Assembly: GCF_030463535.1 (NCBI RefSeq)
Contig: NC_132900.1
Location: 30,017,721 to 30,081,720 of the forward strand
DNA: 64,000 nt
Origin: Salminus brasiliensis
Taxonomy: Eukaryota; Chordata; Actinopteri; Characiformes; Bryconidae
Direction: 5' to 3'
A program made the position numbers and the translations under genes. A model generated the notes under the pieces. That model saw only the letters and a list, made by a program, of their open reading frames with translations. It did not search any database and had not been told where the DNA came from. This document shows, piece by piece, positions 1 to 12,159 of this stretch (positions are counted from its first letter, which is position 1; every line of letters starts with the position of its first letter).

Positions 1-470
1 GGAAAAAAGTACCTGTCGGGCCAGGGTGACAGCCAGCGTTTCCAAACACTGGACTGAGAGGAGGTCGTAGGAAGGCTCAGATGATCTCGTAAATAAAGTA
101 TTGGGATGCCTGTTCATTCTTTGTTTCTTTATTTGATTTTTGGTACCATAATACTACTATACTAATACTACTATAAATATGCACTATAATATCTGTATAT
201 GTAAAATATACTGTACATAAGGCAATGGACAAAATTATTGGGACAAAGAAGGGCAGCTCCCAAAACTTCATTTCCCAGAAGCCCTAGCACTAATCAGTGC
301 TGATCGCTCACACTTGCTGAGCTCTGTATAAAAGCCCATTCCAAACATCTACCCAATGTTGCATCTTGTAGAGGGGCAACCGGTATTTGTGCTTTAGTGA
401 CAAGACAAGACAAGATGAGGCAAGACAAGGTTTTTCCACAACCCCTATGATTACAGCTAGAAACCCATTA
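1..470. other. Intergenic, nothing recognised
   Basis: AT-rich sequence with no exon, RNA gene or clear repeat that I can support. Open frames here are short and show no recognisable protein pattern. Confidence 0.4.
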
Positions 471-800
471 ATTGTTGGGCCCAGAAACCCATTATGACCT
501 AGAAACTCACCATGCATGGGACCTGAAAAGACAACAGATACCGAGCCTATGAACTCTAGGTGGATATGAGGCCTAGAGACAAGTACTGGGCCGAGAAACC
601 CAACAAGAAAGCCAAATAGCCGAATAATTGGACCAGTGGGCCAAACAAGTAGACCCATATCAGACCCAAAAGCCAAGTGAGTTTGGGTCCCCAACAAGCA
701 ACAAACAAGACTGGACCCAGAAACCCAACATCAGTGAGACCCAGAAACCCAGTTATTAGACCCCAAAAAGTCTAGAGAGGCTAGAGAAGTCTCTGGAAGG
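471..800. repeat. Degenerate minisatellite, GACCCAGAAACCCA-like unit
   Basis: Variants of 'gacccagaaaccca' and 'gggcc(c/g)agaaaccca' recur irregularly through this stretch, with diverged spacers. It looks like an old, decayed tandem array. No coding signal is seen; open frames on the minus strand arise from the repeated codons. Confidence 0.55.
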
Positions 801-944
801 TCCACAAGATCTTGGATCCCAAACTTCTTCCTAAGGTAAACTCTGACCAGTGAAAGCAAGCCATGGTCACATGACTGTTGTGGTTTAAAAAAAGGGCTAC
901 TTCTCTTTCCACTGCTAACATCTTGAATGTTGGGGAAAGAAGAA

Positions 945-984
945 TTGTGTGTGTGTGTGTGTCTGTGTGTGTGTGTGTGTGTGT
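945..984. repeat. (TG)n microsatellite
   Basis: About 40 bp of TG dinucleotides with one C interruption. Confidence 0.9.
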
Positions 985-1110
985 TTTATATTTCCATATA
1001 AATTACAGCTCTTAACTGGAGAAGTCTTCCTGTTCACTCAGACACTGGCTTTGAAGCTTCAAAGCTTACATCAAGTCACCTGCTAGGTGAGAGTCCTTCA
1101 AATGCAGAAG

Positions 1111-1166
1111 GTCTCTCTCTCTTTCTCTCTCTCTCTCTCACACACACACACAGGCGCGCACACACT
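1111..1166. repeat. (TC)n-(AC)n compound microsatellite
   Basis: A TC run passes directly into a CA run and ends in a short GC-alternating piece. This is an alternating purine-pyrimidine tract typical of fish intergenic DNA. Confidence 0.85.
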
Positions 1167-1356
1167 CTCCCTCATCTTCTGTCGTTCGCTGTTGTAAGAA
1201 CACAATGCAATGTCAAGAGGGCAGGCTGGGTTTCCTTTGCAGCTCTAGTGGATGCCTTAGAGGTCAAAGCAACCGCAGTGTTCACTGCACTGTCCCATTT
1301 AAGCCAATGAGCCCCTCCCCTGCACCCAGCCCTGACAGGACATCAGAAATATATAT

Positions 1357-1367
1357 TGTGTGTGTGT

Positions 1368-1402
<35 letters not shown>

Positions 1403-1409
1403 GGGGGGG
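1357..1409. repeat. (TG)n followed by a G10 run
   Basis: A TG dinucleotide run with one GGG interruption ends in about ten consecutive G. Open frames through it encode only VCVCVC or HTHTHT patterns and are artefacts. Confidence 0.9.
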
Positions 1410-1494
1410 TGTCATCACTTCTAAGGTTTTCTAGGCTTACCCCCACTGAAGGCACAGCACAGATGAAGGTCATACATGTCAAGGTTACACTACT

Positions 1495-2560
1495 ACACTA
1501 ACTCTATACTAACTCTACTCTAATTCATATGAACTCTACACTAACTCTACACTACTTTCCATGAATTACACTAACTTTGCAGTTCTCTGCATGAACTCTA
1601 CATAAATTCTACACTAACTCTACATGAACCCTATCCTAACTCTACACTAACTCTATTTTAAGTCTGCACTCTGCAACTCTGTGCGCTCTACATGAAATCT
1701 ACACAAACTCTGAACTAACTCTGCACAAATTCTACACTATTTCTAGCTGAACTCTACATGAACTCTACACTAACTATCTGAAGTCTTGATTTCTAAAAAC
1801 TACACAAAGACTAACTCTGCCCCACTTTACATCAACTCTACACAAATTCTACACTATCTTTATCTGAACTCTGCACTAACTCTACACTAACTATCTGAAG
1901 TTTGCACTCTTCAACTCTGTATGCTCTACACAAAGTCTGAACTAACTCTGCACTACTCTACATCAACTCTACACAAATTCTACACTATCTTTACCCTAAC
2001 TCTACATGAACCCTATCCTAACTCTGCACTAACTACATCCTCTCTACACTAACTCTATCTTAAGTCTGCACTCTGCAACTCTGTGCACTCTACATGAAAC
2101 CTACACAAACTCTGAACTAACTCTGCACAAATTCTACACTATCTCTACACTCTCTCTAGCTGAACTCTGCACTAACTCTACATGAACTCTATACTAACTA
2201 TCTGAAGTCTGCACTCTGCAACTCTACACAAAGTCTGAACTAACTCTGCACTACTCTACATCAACTCTACACAAATTCTACACTATCTTCACCCTAACTC
2301 TACACCAACTCTGCACTAACTTTATCATAACTCTGCACTAACTACATCATCTCTACCCTAACTCTATCTTAAGTCTGCACTCTGCAGCTTGGTACACTCT
2401 ACATGAAATCTACACATATTCTACACTATCTCTACATTCTCTCGAAGCTGAACTCTGCACTAACTCTACATGAACTCTATACTAACTATCTGAAGTCTGC
2501 ACTCTGCAACTCTGCACGCTCCACACTATCTGTACACTAACTCTACACAAACTCTACACT
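1495..2560. repeat. 1-kb minisatellite of ~11-12 bp 'ctctacactaa' units
   Basis: Over 1 kb consists of variants of 'actctacactaa', 'actctgcactaa' and 'actctacatga'. A larger block containing 'ctgcactctgcaactctg' recurs near 1664, 1900, 2067, 2210, 2373 and 2498, so there is an irregular higher-order pattern of roughly 125-240 bp. No coding potential is seen. Confidence 0.9.
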
Positions 2561-2780
2561 TTCAGCATGGCACCTAAAGGTGATTAGAAAGTAATACGCA
2601 GCAGTTCATGCAGTGCTCATATAGCTACAGTGAAGTGTACATCCACACTACAACAGTACAGCACAGTCACATGAAGCATTTATGAAGCTGCTGTGAGATG
2701 CTATGTATAATACACATGGCCCTCTTACAAGTATTTGTGATGCTGTGGCTCGTCCAGTGCTCGTACGGATTGCATTGGAG

Positions 2781-2782
<2 letters not shown>

Positions 2783-2827
<45 letters not shown>
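2783..2827. repeat. (GT)n microsatellite
   Basis: About 45 bp of perfect GT dinucleotides. Confidence 0.9.
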
Positions 2828-2833
<6 letters not shown>

Positions 2834-3003
2834 GAAATGGCAGCTTTATTTAGGAGCTGAGCCCTGATGAGGAGAGCAGATGAGACGGGCTGTAAGTGTG
2901 TCAGGCTTGGAATTAGGACGGCGAGCCAAGGAGAAAAGCCACCGAAAGCTTCGGCCTAAAACAAGGCCAGCACACTATGGAAAGCTCCCTATAGAGACTC
3001 ATA

Positions 3004-3125
3004 CACATGCAAAAGTTTTGGCACCCCCGGTCAAATTACATGTGTTTTGACACACTTCTGCACATGATGGCATATTTACTCTCTATTGTCTTAATTCAAC
3101 ACATTAAAAACATTAACTGTAGTGT
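3004..3125. repeat. Probable MITE fragment ('gcaaaagttttggcacccc' end)
   Basis: The segment begins with 'gcaaaagttttggcacccc' and ends near 'tgtgtgcaaaac'. A related inverted end ('ccaaacttttgcatatgac') appears at about 34675-34695. This is the type of terminal sequence I associate with short Tc1-type elements in fish; the family is not confirmed. Confidence 0.45.
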
Positions 3126-3167
3126 GTGCAAAACAAATAATAATAAATAAATAAATAAAAAATATAT

Positions 3168-3170
<3 letters not shown>

Positions 3171-3217
<47 letters not shown>
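3171..3217. repeat. (TA)n microsatellite
   Basis: About 47 bp of TA dinucleotides, self-complementary and able to form a cruciform. Confidence 0.9.
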
Positions 3218-3220
<3 letters not shown>

Positions 3221-3502
3221 TATAAAAGTACAAACATATAAATTAATTAAATTAAATTTTATATATATCTTTTTTATTTTATATATTTTTATCCTGTGGA
3301 GGATTTGTACCCTGGTTTGCACTCAAATCAATCGAATGTGTTTATTTGACCAGGAGTGCACAGGCCTATACATTAGTGTATACAGTATTATACAGTAGTA
3401 CCTGTAAGTGATTATATATTCATTTATGAAACACACACGCATGCATTCACCATAGTGATGCAAATGTAATCGATATGGGCCCACAGCCATCCCCCATCCT
3501 CA

Positions 3503-3513
3503 ACCCCCCCCCC

Positions 3514-3575
<62 letters not shown>
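3503..3575. repeat. C12-(TC)n-(AC)n compound microsatellite
   Basis: A 12-bp C run passes into TC and then about 50 bp of AC. The minus-strand frame encoding alternating V and C is an artefact. Confidence 0.9.
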
Positions 3576-3577
<2 letters not shown>

Positions 3578-3854
3578 TATAGCTCTCTGTCCCATGTGGC
3601 CAGTGGCCGCGTTCTAAACCCCAGGTGACCCACAGACACACTCTGCTCAACAGGCTCTAATTACTGATGTCTGTGCTCAATAGTGGTGCAGCACATGTGC
3701 ATCCACGTGTGTGTGTTCTAGTACTGTAATCTATAAAGATTAACAGTGTTCTAGTGCATTTTTGTTAATAATAAAAATAATATTAATAATAATAATAATA
3801 ATATCCAGTAAAGTGTATTTCTTTAACAAAAAGCAGAGTGCTAGGCTGATGCTA

Positions 3855-4470
3855 CATGGTCACCAGGGTGAAAATATTTTTGGCTAATTGTTGCTAACAT
3901 GTTCCAGGTGGTTTCTAAGGTGTTGCTGGGTGGTTGCTATGCTATACCAGGTACTTGGCAGGGGGGGTTCATTGCTACGGTGGTTGCATTGATATTTTAA
4001 ATGGTTACAAAATTACTCCAGGTGGTTGCTAAGTGGGTGCTATAATGGTGCTACGGTGCTGATGAGACGTTTCATTGGGTGGTTGCTACGGTGGTTGCTT
4101 TGCTACTTCAGATGGTTACAAAATAATTCCAGGTGGTTGCTCAGTGGGTGCTAGGCTTGCTTTTATGGTACTTCGGGTGGTTGCTATGCATAAACACATT
4201 CACCATAGTAAAAATAACATTTAATCGATCTGACCTTAGAGCTACTTCCACCTTCACCCATCCATTAATGAGTGTTATGATGTTGCTAAGGTGTTTCTTG
4301 TTGGTTGCTGGGGTGGATGCTGTGGTACTTCCGGTGATTGTTGTAGTATTTCAAGTGTTTTTTAAGGCATCTACTGTCTATGGCGGATTCTTGGGAGTTG
4401 TCAAGTGGATGTTAGGGTACCCCATGTGGTTGGTTGGGTGTTACTACAGTATTTGTATTATTGTGATGGA
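3855..4470. repeat. GGTGGTTGCTA-type minisatellite
   Basis: 'ggtggttgctaagg', 'ggttgctatg' and 'gtgttgctgggtggttgct' recur at irregular 10-40 bp spacing for about 600 bp. This decamer-rich repeat is widespread in fish genomes. The 121-residue open frame starting at 4133 is a by-product of the repeat and its valine/leucine-rich translation has no domain. Confidence 0.8.
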
Positions 4471-5390
4471 GTGCAGATGGAGTACATATGGCAATTAGCG
4501 TTCAGCCTGAGGTAACTATGTGTACTTGTTTAATACCAAGGTTATAAAAATGATAAAATACATAGAACATTATTATGGCATCTAACAACCTTCCAACAGT
4601 GGGGAAAGGTCCAAGAATGAAGAGAAATGAAGCAGCCCGGAGATGGTCCATGCTACTGGTCCATTTGCCAAGAAAAGGATGCCAATTAGTCTTGTACTCA
4701 TCATGCTGAGAAGGATGGTGAGGGTACAGATGACAAATCATAAGGTTGCTGTTAAAGAAATCCACAGATTGGATTGCATCTCAGAAAACACCGTTCAGTG
4801 ACACTTTGGTGCCAACAATTTTGGAAGGGCTGCCAGAAGAAAAGCATTACTGCTGCAGAGGAACTGCATTGAGGTGCAGTGGGCACAGACTATTGGCACT
4901 TTGACTGGGAAGAGGTGATGCACTCTTAAATATAAAGGTGCTAGAAGAAGAAGCATGTGCTTAATCGAGATGTGGGAGTGCGAAGAACCTTCTTTGTGAG
5001 CTCTAAAGTTTCAGTATTAAGGTACTTCACAGATATCTATCTCAAACACATGGCCTTAAATAGATGATGCCAGCAGCCAATGGGGTAAGTTTCAGTAACT
5101 TCATGCAGGAGCGCTGTTTAAAGCCCCTGGTGTGCAAGCCTGAGAAGCCCTGTAGCGTCCATCTGTGTGCTATAGTACGCCATGTGCAGAGGCTTAATCC
5201 ACCAGCCACTTTGTGTACTACAGAACCGCTTGCTCAGGTAACTTCTTGAGAGAACCCTCAGTATCGAGGTGAAATCTGTAGGCCTGGTCCGTTTTTGCTT
5301 GTTCATGGAGCATTTCGTGAGGATTTCCTCATCTCACATAAGGCCATGTGTTTGAGATAGAGATCTGTGAAGTACCTTAACACATCTCGC
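4471..5390. other. Unresolved sequence, possible very old Tc1 trace
   Basis: No gene is recognised. At about 4825-4900 one frame gives a short string resembling the GR-x-ARRKALLL region of Tc1 transposases, but it is too short and broken to call. The rest is ordinary single-copy-looking sequence. Confidence 0.25.
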
Positions 5391-5735
5391 TAACCCCTTC
5401 ACTCACCTACAGTATGTAGTCGTTCCTCCTGGGCTACCTTCTCAGAAGTATGCGGTTATATTGTATGTAAAGGTTCACTGCCTGGCCTCACTGTCAGTGT
5501 TTTTGGGTAGGTAGGTAATGTTAGTATTATTATTATTATAATTATTATTATTATAATTATTGTTATTAATAATACTTAACACTTCAAAGCTTATCACACA
5601 ATAAGCTATATTACTCAGTAACTACAGGGACAAACTGGTGGGACCAGTACAAACTGGTGGGGCTGTTCTCTGGTATTAGAAGTTGGTAACACTATCAGCC
5701 TGTCGGTGGTCCATAGGCTGTTTAAGGGGTTAAAC
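5390..5735. mobile_element. MITE with 'ttaaccccttaa'-type terminal inverted repeats
   Basis: The left end 'ctaaccccttcactcacc' and right end 'ggctgtttaaggggttaaac' are imperfect inverted repeats. The inner part 'ttactcagtaactacaggg' and 'acaaactggtggggctgtt' is shared with copies at about 6105-6237 and 29880-30020. There is no transposase, so it is a non-autonomous element. A (TAT)n run sits inside at 5525-5575. Confidence 0.6.
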
Positions 5736-6104
5736 ATAATCACACATGATTTTAGAGACATTTAACTGTCTAACTGAATACATATACACTGCAACTCCTA
5801 CAACTAAAGCCCCTTAGCCACAACGTCTTAGCCACAGTGGACGTCTACGTGTTCCCACACAAAATACAGTCACACGTTTTACATAACAGTGCTCTATATG
5901 GTTATATGGACAGTGAATTGGGCACAGTTTCAGACACTACCTCCATCTGAGCTACCCTGCAATCTTAGGATCTGGCAGTGCTCCCATTTTTCCCAGAAAT
6001 GGACTGGGCAATGACTCAAAGATTGACTCTCTGACTTTTGTCCATTTAAACTGGTTGGACATGTGAGTTCTAGATAGCCAGCAGCTGTTACTGTTGCAGC
6101 AAAT

Positions 6105-6237
6105 ACACTAAGCTGTATTACTCAGTAACTACAGGGACTTCTGTACAAACTGGTGGGGCTGTTCTGTGGTAAAAGAAGTTTGCAATGACACACTAACTTT
6201 CGGCCTGCTGACGGGACATAGGATGCTTAAGGGGTTA
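6105..6237. mobile_element. Second copy of the 'aaggggttaa' MITE
   Basis: It shares 'tattactcagtaactacag', 'acaaactggtggggctgtt' and the right end 'gcttaaggggttaag' with the copies at 5390-5735 and 29880-30020. The left terminus is less clear. Confidence 0.6.
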
Positions 6238-6539
6238 AGAATGATGAATATTGTAGCTGTTGAGAACTAAAAACCCTTAATGCATCAGGTTGCCTTCAAA
6301 TGTTTTTACATTTTCCCGACTATTACTCAAATCTTAGGTCAAAATTCCACTAAAAAAAGACCTACTTACTCAGTTCTTCTAAAGATTCTGAGGTTCTCCA
6401 GTGTTTTCCTATCTGGGATGTGCTCAGTTTAGGAGGACAGTGGTATCCATTATAATAAGAGCAGAGCTGTGAAGCTGTGTTTGGGCTTTTCTCAAGGACG
6501 AATTTAAGAAATTGGACGAATTTAAGAGGATGTTTGGTG

Positions 6540-7060
6540 AATGAGGCCTAATGCTCTTCGTGGAAGAATCTGTCTGGTGAGATGACCCCAAAAATTGACA
6601 TCTTGAGCCACAAACATCGCAGGTATTTGACATAAGAAGGCTATTTTGTCTCCACTGGTCTTGTAATCTTTGTTAAAATCAATGGAAATGTGATTTTTCA
6701 AACATGCCAGGGTTTTTCACCTGGAGGCCACGACCTGGCTGAAGACAGATGATCCAACATGCACCTCAGAATCAACAAAGAAGTTGTTGATTGAAAAGAA
6801 AATCCATGACCATCTCAGTCCCTTCGATTGAGCCACATTGAAAACCAGTGGTCTAAGCTGGAGACAGATGTCTGTAAGGGAGTGCCTACAAATCTGATGG
6901 ATCCGGAGCGGTTCTGGATGGAGGAATCATCTGGAATTCTTTCTAATGCATTTACTAGAGTGATAAAGTGATTACAGGAGGGCCTAATATCATTATCCTG
7001 CAAAAGGGAGGATTGACCAAGACATGAAACAGTTCCAACAGTTGTGTTTCCTTTATTTTG
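6540..7060 (+). pseudogene. Tc1/mariner-type transposase relic
   Basis: Broken remains of a Tc1-like DDE transposase, the enzyme that cuts and pastes the element at TA sites. Near 6558 one frame gives a WKNLSGEMTPKID-like string, matching the WKxVLWSDE-K region. From about 6812 another frame gives SQS..L..IENQWSKLE, the conserved SPDLNPIExLW block around the third catalytic acidic residue. It is followed by a PTNL motif and a C-terminal F..EE....I tail. Stop codons interrupt the tail (for example near 6968) and the middle of the gene is missing. It is certainly non-functional; the match rests on motif recognition, not a search. Confidence 0.65.
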
Positions 7061-7067
7061 GCAAGTG

Positions 7068-7070
<3 letters not shown>

Positions 7071-7100
<30 letters not shown>
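7071..7100. repeat. Poly(T) tract, 30 T
   Basis: Thirty consecutive T just after the Tc1 relic. It could be the poly(A) tail of a minus-strand retroposed copy, but no retroposon body is identified beside it. Confidence 0.85.
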
Positions 7101-7604
7101 CATCCAGTAGTCTAATCTATATTCTGGATTACTTAAAATCATCTAGCAAATGTCAGCGCAGTATAACCCCTCAGAGACATCATTTTTGCTCTGGTCTTCG
7201 GAAATGTGATCTGACATCCTATATTGCATTTCTGAATCAAATCAATAGGGATTCGATATTCACTTTTACATCAATCAAATGCTATTAGTGACCAAGGCGA
7301 TTAGACAGATTGGATGAATGGCTCTACAAATGCATTGACTCTAAGGCCAGAAACGGGCTGGGCCAAAGCTCCGCAAGCGTACAGTCCTGCTGGACAAACT
7401 CAGAGTGTGTTCCTACGTTACACAAGGGGGCGATAGAGGACAAATCAAAACTGGTCTGGTCTGAACAGTTTACTGGAAAAAAAACACTGCTTGGCTGTCA
7501 CTGTAGTGCCCCTTGTGGCAAGATGGAGGTTTTCAGAGGTGGGACAGTGAGGTAACAGCCCTGATCATTTGAGAACACACCTGAAAATGAACGGGGCCAC
7601 AGTT

Positions 7605-7862
7605 CTTCCACTGCTCCACAGCTCAGTGCTGGGGGGGCTTTATACCCCTCTACTAGCCCACGCCTGGCATTAGGCAGCATGGTGCCAATAGGCTCATGTT
7701 TATTTATCTGCTCCAGAGTCCTATTCTATTGGCAGTACTTCTCTACAGGGACTAGACAAGCTGTGGCTGTGTGTGTGCGCGTGTGTGCATCAGCAATCAG
7801 TGCATATTGGACTAGTTAAATGCATTCATTAGAAGGGGTGTCCACAAACTTTTGGACAGCTC
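7605..7862 (+). mobile_element. Family A MITE, 3' part
   Basis: Family A is the dominant repeat of the window. Its full form starts with 'ggacaaaagtattgggacac' and ends with 'gtgtccacaaacatttggac', an imperfect terminal inverted repeat. Landmarks are 'cagctcaatgctggggggc', 'cccacgcctggcattagg' and 'agtcctattctattggc'. This copy carries all three landmarks and the right terminus. Confidence 0.8.
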
Positions 7863-8452
7863 TTTTTGTTCACTTCTGTTTAAGTCATTTCAGCTACTGA
7901 AAGTTGCTCATTCCAGTAATTCTGATGGTTTCGAGCTCAATCTGTTATTTCTTCAATTAAGCAACAACAACCTGCCAATAGAATAAGACCATTTTAGTAG
8001 AGTTTGCTTGCTAAGACAGAATTTCTCCTGCAGTGTGGGTATTTTGCCCAAAACGGAGTCGTGTGCTACAGTTTCCCATGAGGCTGAGTGGGATTTCTGC
8101 CAGCGTTCTGTAAATCTTGCCCAGCCTCCAAACACTAGCTTTGAAAGAATTCATTTGTGGAGCACAGTCCGGGCAAATTAAGCACCAGGATTCTTTTATA
8201 CACAGTCATTTAGTAATTCAGCACTTTACTGTATTATTAGCGCTCATTATTTTGGGTTTGCCACCCCGCTCCGAACAAAGCGCCACCAAACAGTTCTGGA
8301 GCTGGAGATGCTCTTTTGTTTTCTGGGCTTCTGGGCCTGTTCTGAACTGGAATGGAGGTTAAACGGATAGTCAAGTGTGCACGGCCTTGGGTGCATACAC
8401 TATTAGGGTGATGGCACAGAGTGCTCAGTGTTTGTAAGGGAAAAAAAGAAGA

Positions 8453-8640
8453 GTGTGTGTGTGTGTGTGTGTGACTGGGTGACTGTGTGTGTGTGACGTT
8501 TTATGCCCTGCTTGTTGTTTGAGCTTGGACAAATTACACATGTCTGTCACACTGGCTGACAGGCAGCGTGGGTGGGAGCTAAAGAGCGAGGCCTTTGCTC
8601 AGACAGACCAAAACACACACACACACACACTCACAGAGTG
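8453..8640. repeat. (GT)n and (CA)n microsatellites
   Basis: Two GT runs at about 8453-8500 and an AC run at about 8612-8631, with nothing else recognised between. Confidence 0.8.
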
Positions 8641-8799
8641 GAGGCACCATGACCTGGCAATAGCAGTTTCCAGTCCCTGCCCTGTCGCAGTGAACCAGAC
8701 CAATTAAGCATGCGGTTTTTAATGGCCCCCATGGGCACTCTCACTGCACTCACATTTCATTAAGTCTCTCCTACCTCTGTACTTTAACTTATTCTCTCT

Positions 8800-8913
8800 C
8801 GTCCTTCCTCACTCTCTCTCTCTCTCTCTCTGTCTGTCTGTCTCTCTCTTTCTTTGTCTTTCTCTTGACTCCTGACAACTGTGAACCTGATCTCTACGTA
8901 CTGTATGAATGCC

Positions 8914-8972
<59 letters not shown>

Positions 8973-9115
8973 CTGTCACCACCATCATTATCAGCTGACA
9001 GAAGCTGACAGATGGGGTCTCAGTGGTGAAAGGTAAAAGCCTATTTTGGTGCTACGCAGAGCTCAGGGTTGAGGACCTGTAATGAAGTTAAACCAACAGA
9101 TTCCGTCTACTTAAG

Positions 9116-9162
<47 letters not shown>

Positions 9163-9168
9163 ACACAC
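8800..9168. repeat. Microsatellite cluster: (TC)n, (TG)n, (TC)n-(AC)n
   Basis: A TC/TCTG tract at about 8813-8860, a perfect GT tract at 8920-8968, and a TC-to-AC compound tract at 9117-9168. No gene signals lie between them. Confidence 0.85.
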
Positions 9169-9629
9169 TCCCTTATAACCGCAACAGCAAGGGCCCAGCA
9201 GTATTGCTAGTCCAAGAACCTAAAAACAGTGATAGCATGGGTGTATGATGAGTGTCCACTGAGCTGGGGTGACCATATGTCCACCTATTATCCTGGACAT
9301 GTCCTCTTTCTAAACTGTGTAAAAGCTTTAAAGCAACTCTATGTGGAATTGTAACCTTAAAACAGCCGCGCCAGAATCACTGCGATGCTCCACTGACTGC
9401 AACAAGGAGAACAGCTCCAAGGGTAATTACACTTCCTGCCTGTAGGGGGAGACGAGAAGCAGAAAAGACAAATTCTCGCATAATGCTGCTTCGAACTGGT
9501 CTGTTCAAGCCCTGCCTTCTCACAGCCACTATTGGTCTACATGTACCTACATCTGTGTCAACTATTGGTTGCACTGTTTTCCATCACAGACCACCTGACC
9601 ACATCCTTAAAATACCTACTTTCTTTTTT

Positions 9630-9790
9630 TTTTTGTCACTCAATGCAATCAAATCCTCACAGCAATGCTCCTGCACAATCTAGTAGAAAGCCTTACTCTC
9701 TGCCTGGACAGTAGAGACTTTCATACCCTCGATTTAAGTGAAGAGAAACAATGAATGAAAAGGTGTCCCAATACTTTTGTCAATATAGTG
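9630..9790 (-). mobile_element. Family A MITE, 5' part, inverted
   Basis: Carries the inverted left portion: 'caatcaaatcctcacagca', 'ctagtagaaagcctt', 'ctggacagtagaga' and the terminus 'gtcccaatacttttgtca'. The right portion is absent. Confidence 0.75.
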
Positions 9791-11199
9791 TATTATCTTG
9801 TAGCCTCAATGTATGGGATTTTGCAGCTTCAATATATTATCTTGTGGCCACACCTTATTAAAAACAGTCACCATGTCCACTTAGAGGCTGCCTACCTACC
9901 TGAACATGTCCAGTCCTCACAATTTTTCGCACAATCCTAATTCTAGACTTCGCTAAACAAAGAATACCACCCTGCTACGTTCGGTTCTGTTTAAGCCATT
10001 TAAACGAGATGCAGTCCGGGAGATGTCTTTTCGCAGTTGTTGGCACTGATAAAATGGCTAAATGGAGTTTGTCCATGTCTGACGGCTCATCCTAGCTCAG
10101 ACTTGACTCTCTTGGCTGAGAAGATATTTAGCATGCATCATTACAGTCACCAGACCTGCCACTGCTTTCATTATCGAGTAGCTTCTTTAGCCCATGATCT
10201 GTCCCATGGCTTTTGTGGCAGAATGCATGAGTCACATAAATCTTCGGGCTGGATAGAGCTTAAACCGAGGCTGCGCATTATGGAGCCGTAGCGTAGCCCA
10301 GCGCAGTGCAGCGCTCATAGGCCTGCTAACTTTGATCAATGACCAGCATTGATCAAGTCATTAACGAAATCCTCAGGGATGCATTTCAAATTCACACTGT
10401 TAAATATATATGAGTTTCTAAGCAGCAAAAATAAATGTTCAGTACCATTAAATAAGCAAAGGGGGAAATAAGTCACTTCCTGTAGAAGCATATACCACAC
10501 CCTGTAGCCACCACGGAAATGTAGCTACGACTAAAACCTTGATTTTTTTTTTATGAATTAAAATGGGATGTTGATGAAATGTCCTTGCTCCCTAGAAAAT
10601 ATTAAATAAACAACTGAACCGCCCTCCATACTGAAACCTCCATCAGAGCTCATCTGGAAACCCTGGATAAAATGAATAATTGATCAGCTAAGGATGGTCA
10701 TGGCACTCAATGCTCACCTTCGTAGATAATTATGCAGAAACTGCACAATAAGTACCCCAAAAGCATAAAATCTTGTCCATTAATATTTTTTATTCTCAAA
10801 ATCCTGCCAAGATATCAATTAACCTTTCAAGAAGTGAGGCGAGTGTTTATCAGAAATATGCAGAACTGTCTTTGGACCAGCAGATCGGACAATTTTATCC
10901 CCTTCCCAATATTTGCTTCGGAATTCAGACATCATTTCAATCAATTTTTAATAAACTCTTTCTATAGCTACAAAACGGCCGTGCCTAGAACTGCCGATCT
11001 TCTCTGACTTTCAGCACAACAGTCTCTAGAGTTGCTCAGACTGGTGGAATAACAGAAATCTCTATCACATCCACTGAGAGGTCAATAACAGAGAATGGTC
11101 AGACTGGTTAGAGCTGACAGAAAGGCTACAGTAGCTCAGCCCACCCCCCCACCCCCCTTCCCCATTGAAATAGCAATCCGCCAAGGTCATTCTGACCGC
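9791..11199. other. Intergenic, nothing recognised
   Basis: No exon with splice signals and protein similarity, and no clear repeat, is seen in this 1.4 kb. Short open frames are not supported. Confidence 0.35.
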
Positions 11200-11434
11200 A
11201 CCTGGCTCTTAAAGGGGGCAGCGAGTGACAAGCTGATTGGTTTATTATTGCACGTTACGCCCAAAAAACACACCCATGATTCATTAAGAGACTCAGTACA
11301 TGCGTTTTGCGAGTTTTTGAGATGCGCAAGGCCAACGTTTCCCGTCCTTACGATAGCAAAGAGACACCGACACGCCCCCTAAATCAAGCTGCGAGGTTGA
11401 CGGCTTGCCGAAAGGTCGCTAAAATAGGGCCCTG
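11200..11434. mobile_element. hAT-type MITE end (terminus 'tagggccctg')
   Basis: The segment ends in 'aaaatagggccctg', whose complement CAGGGCCCTA is a terminal sequence typical of hAT-type non-autonomous elements in fish. The body ('gttacgccc', 'acacacccatgattcatta', 'acacgccccctaaatcaa') fits the same repeat type. The other end was not located. The 95-residue open frame over it (from 11095) is not a gene. Confidence 0.5.
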
Positions 11435-12159
11435 ATGTTGTTACTATAGATAGACTGTAGTGGAAGGTACTGGAGTGCAACATGTGGGGAATATGATGAA
11501 GCTTTGTGCTGCCGCTGGGAAGCACAGCAATAAAAACAGCCTGTTTAAATCTAAAAGAAAAAAGTACATAAAAGAACATGAGGGTTATATAATTGTATTC
11601 TGGAGGAGAAAAAAAAGACTTTTGTGGTTTTGGACAAAGCTCATCTTCTCTATCCGACTACCCCACTGCCTCAGCCATTGCTTGGCCTCGTACGCTCTTA
11701 CTCTATGGCTTGAGAAGGCCGTTTGTACTTCTAAGCAGCAGCAGATTTTGTTCTGAACTGACGTATTTTTACACGATTGCGCTTTTTTAAAGTTCTCCCT
11801 GACGTCTGGAGAGAAGAAAAACAGCAAAGCAGCAAAGCATAGTTGTTTAACCTGGATGTGCTCCATGACTGAATCACTCTGAACTGTGCCATTTGGTCTG
11901 TTTTCCCATCATTCACAGCGGGAGTAAACACAGCTTTATGCTTCCAGAAACGTGGATCTAAGCAGGAACCAGAAGTCCTGTTTTCTTCTGGACTCTGAAC
12001 ATGCTGTAATAATCAGCAACAGGCTTTACTCAACAGCTGAGGGTCTGTTCTTAGATATGACTGAGGGTCCGCCGCACCATGTGAAACTGATTTTGGGTGG
12101 TGTCGTGATGCCCTCTGCTGGTTTTAAGATGCAGTTGCATTGCATTTAACATTCAGGAC
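11435..12159. other. Intergenic, overlapping short open frames, no gene call
   Basis: Several 60-98 residue open frames overlap on both strands at 11460-11930, but none shows a recognisable domain, consistent codon use or splice context. I treat it as non-coding. Confidence 0.35.

Noticed and set aside
3447..3650. Open frame of alternating V and C
   Set aside because: It is encoded by the (AC)n microsatellite.
4133..4498. 121-residue hydrophobic open frame resembling a membrane protein
   Set aside because: It is the translation of the GGTGGTTGCTA minisatellite; the apparent hydrophobic segments come from repeated valine/leucine/glycine codons.
11095..11382. 95-residue open frame with a proline-rich start
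   Set aside because: It overlaps the hAT-type MITE ending at 11434 and has no domain.
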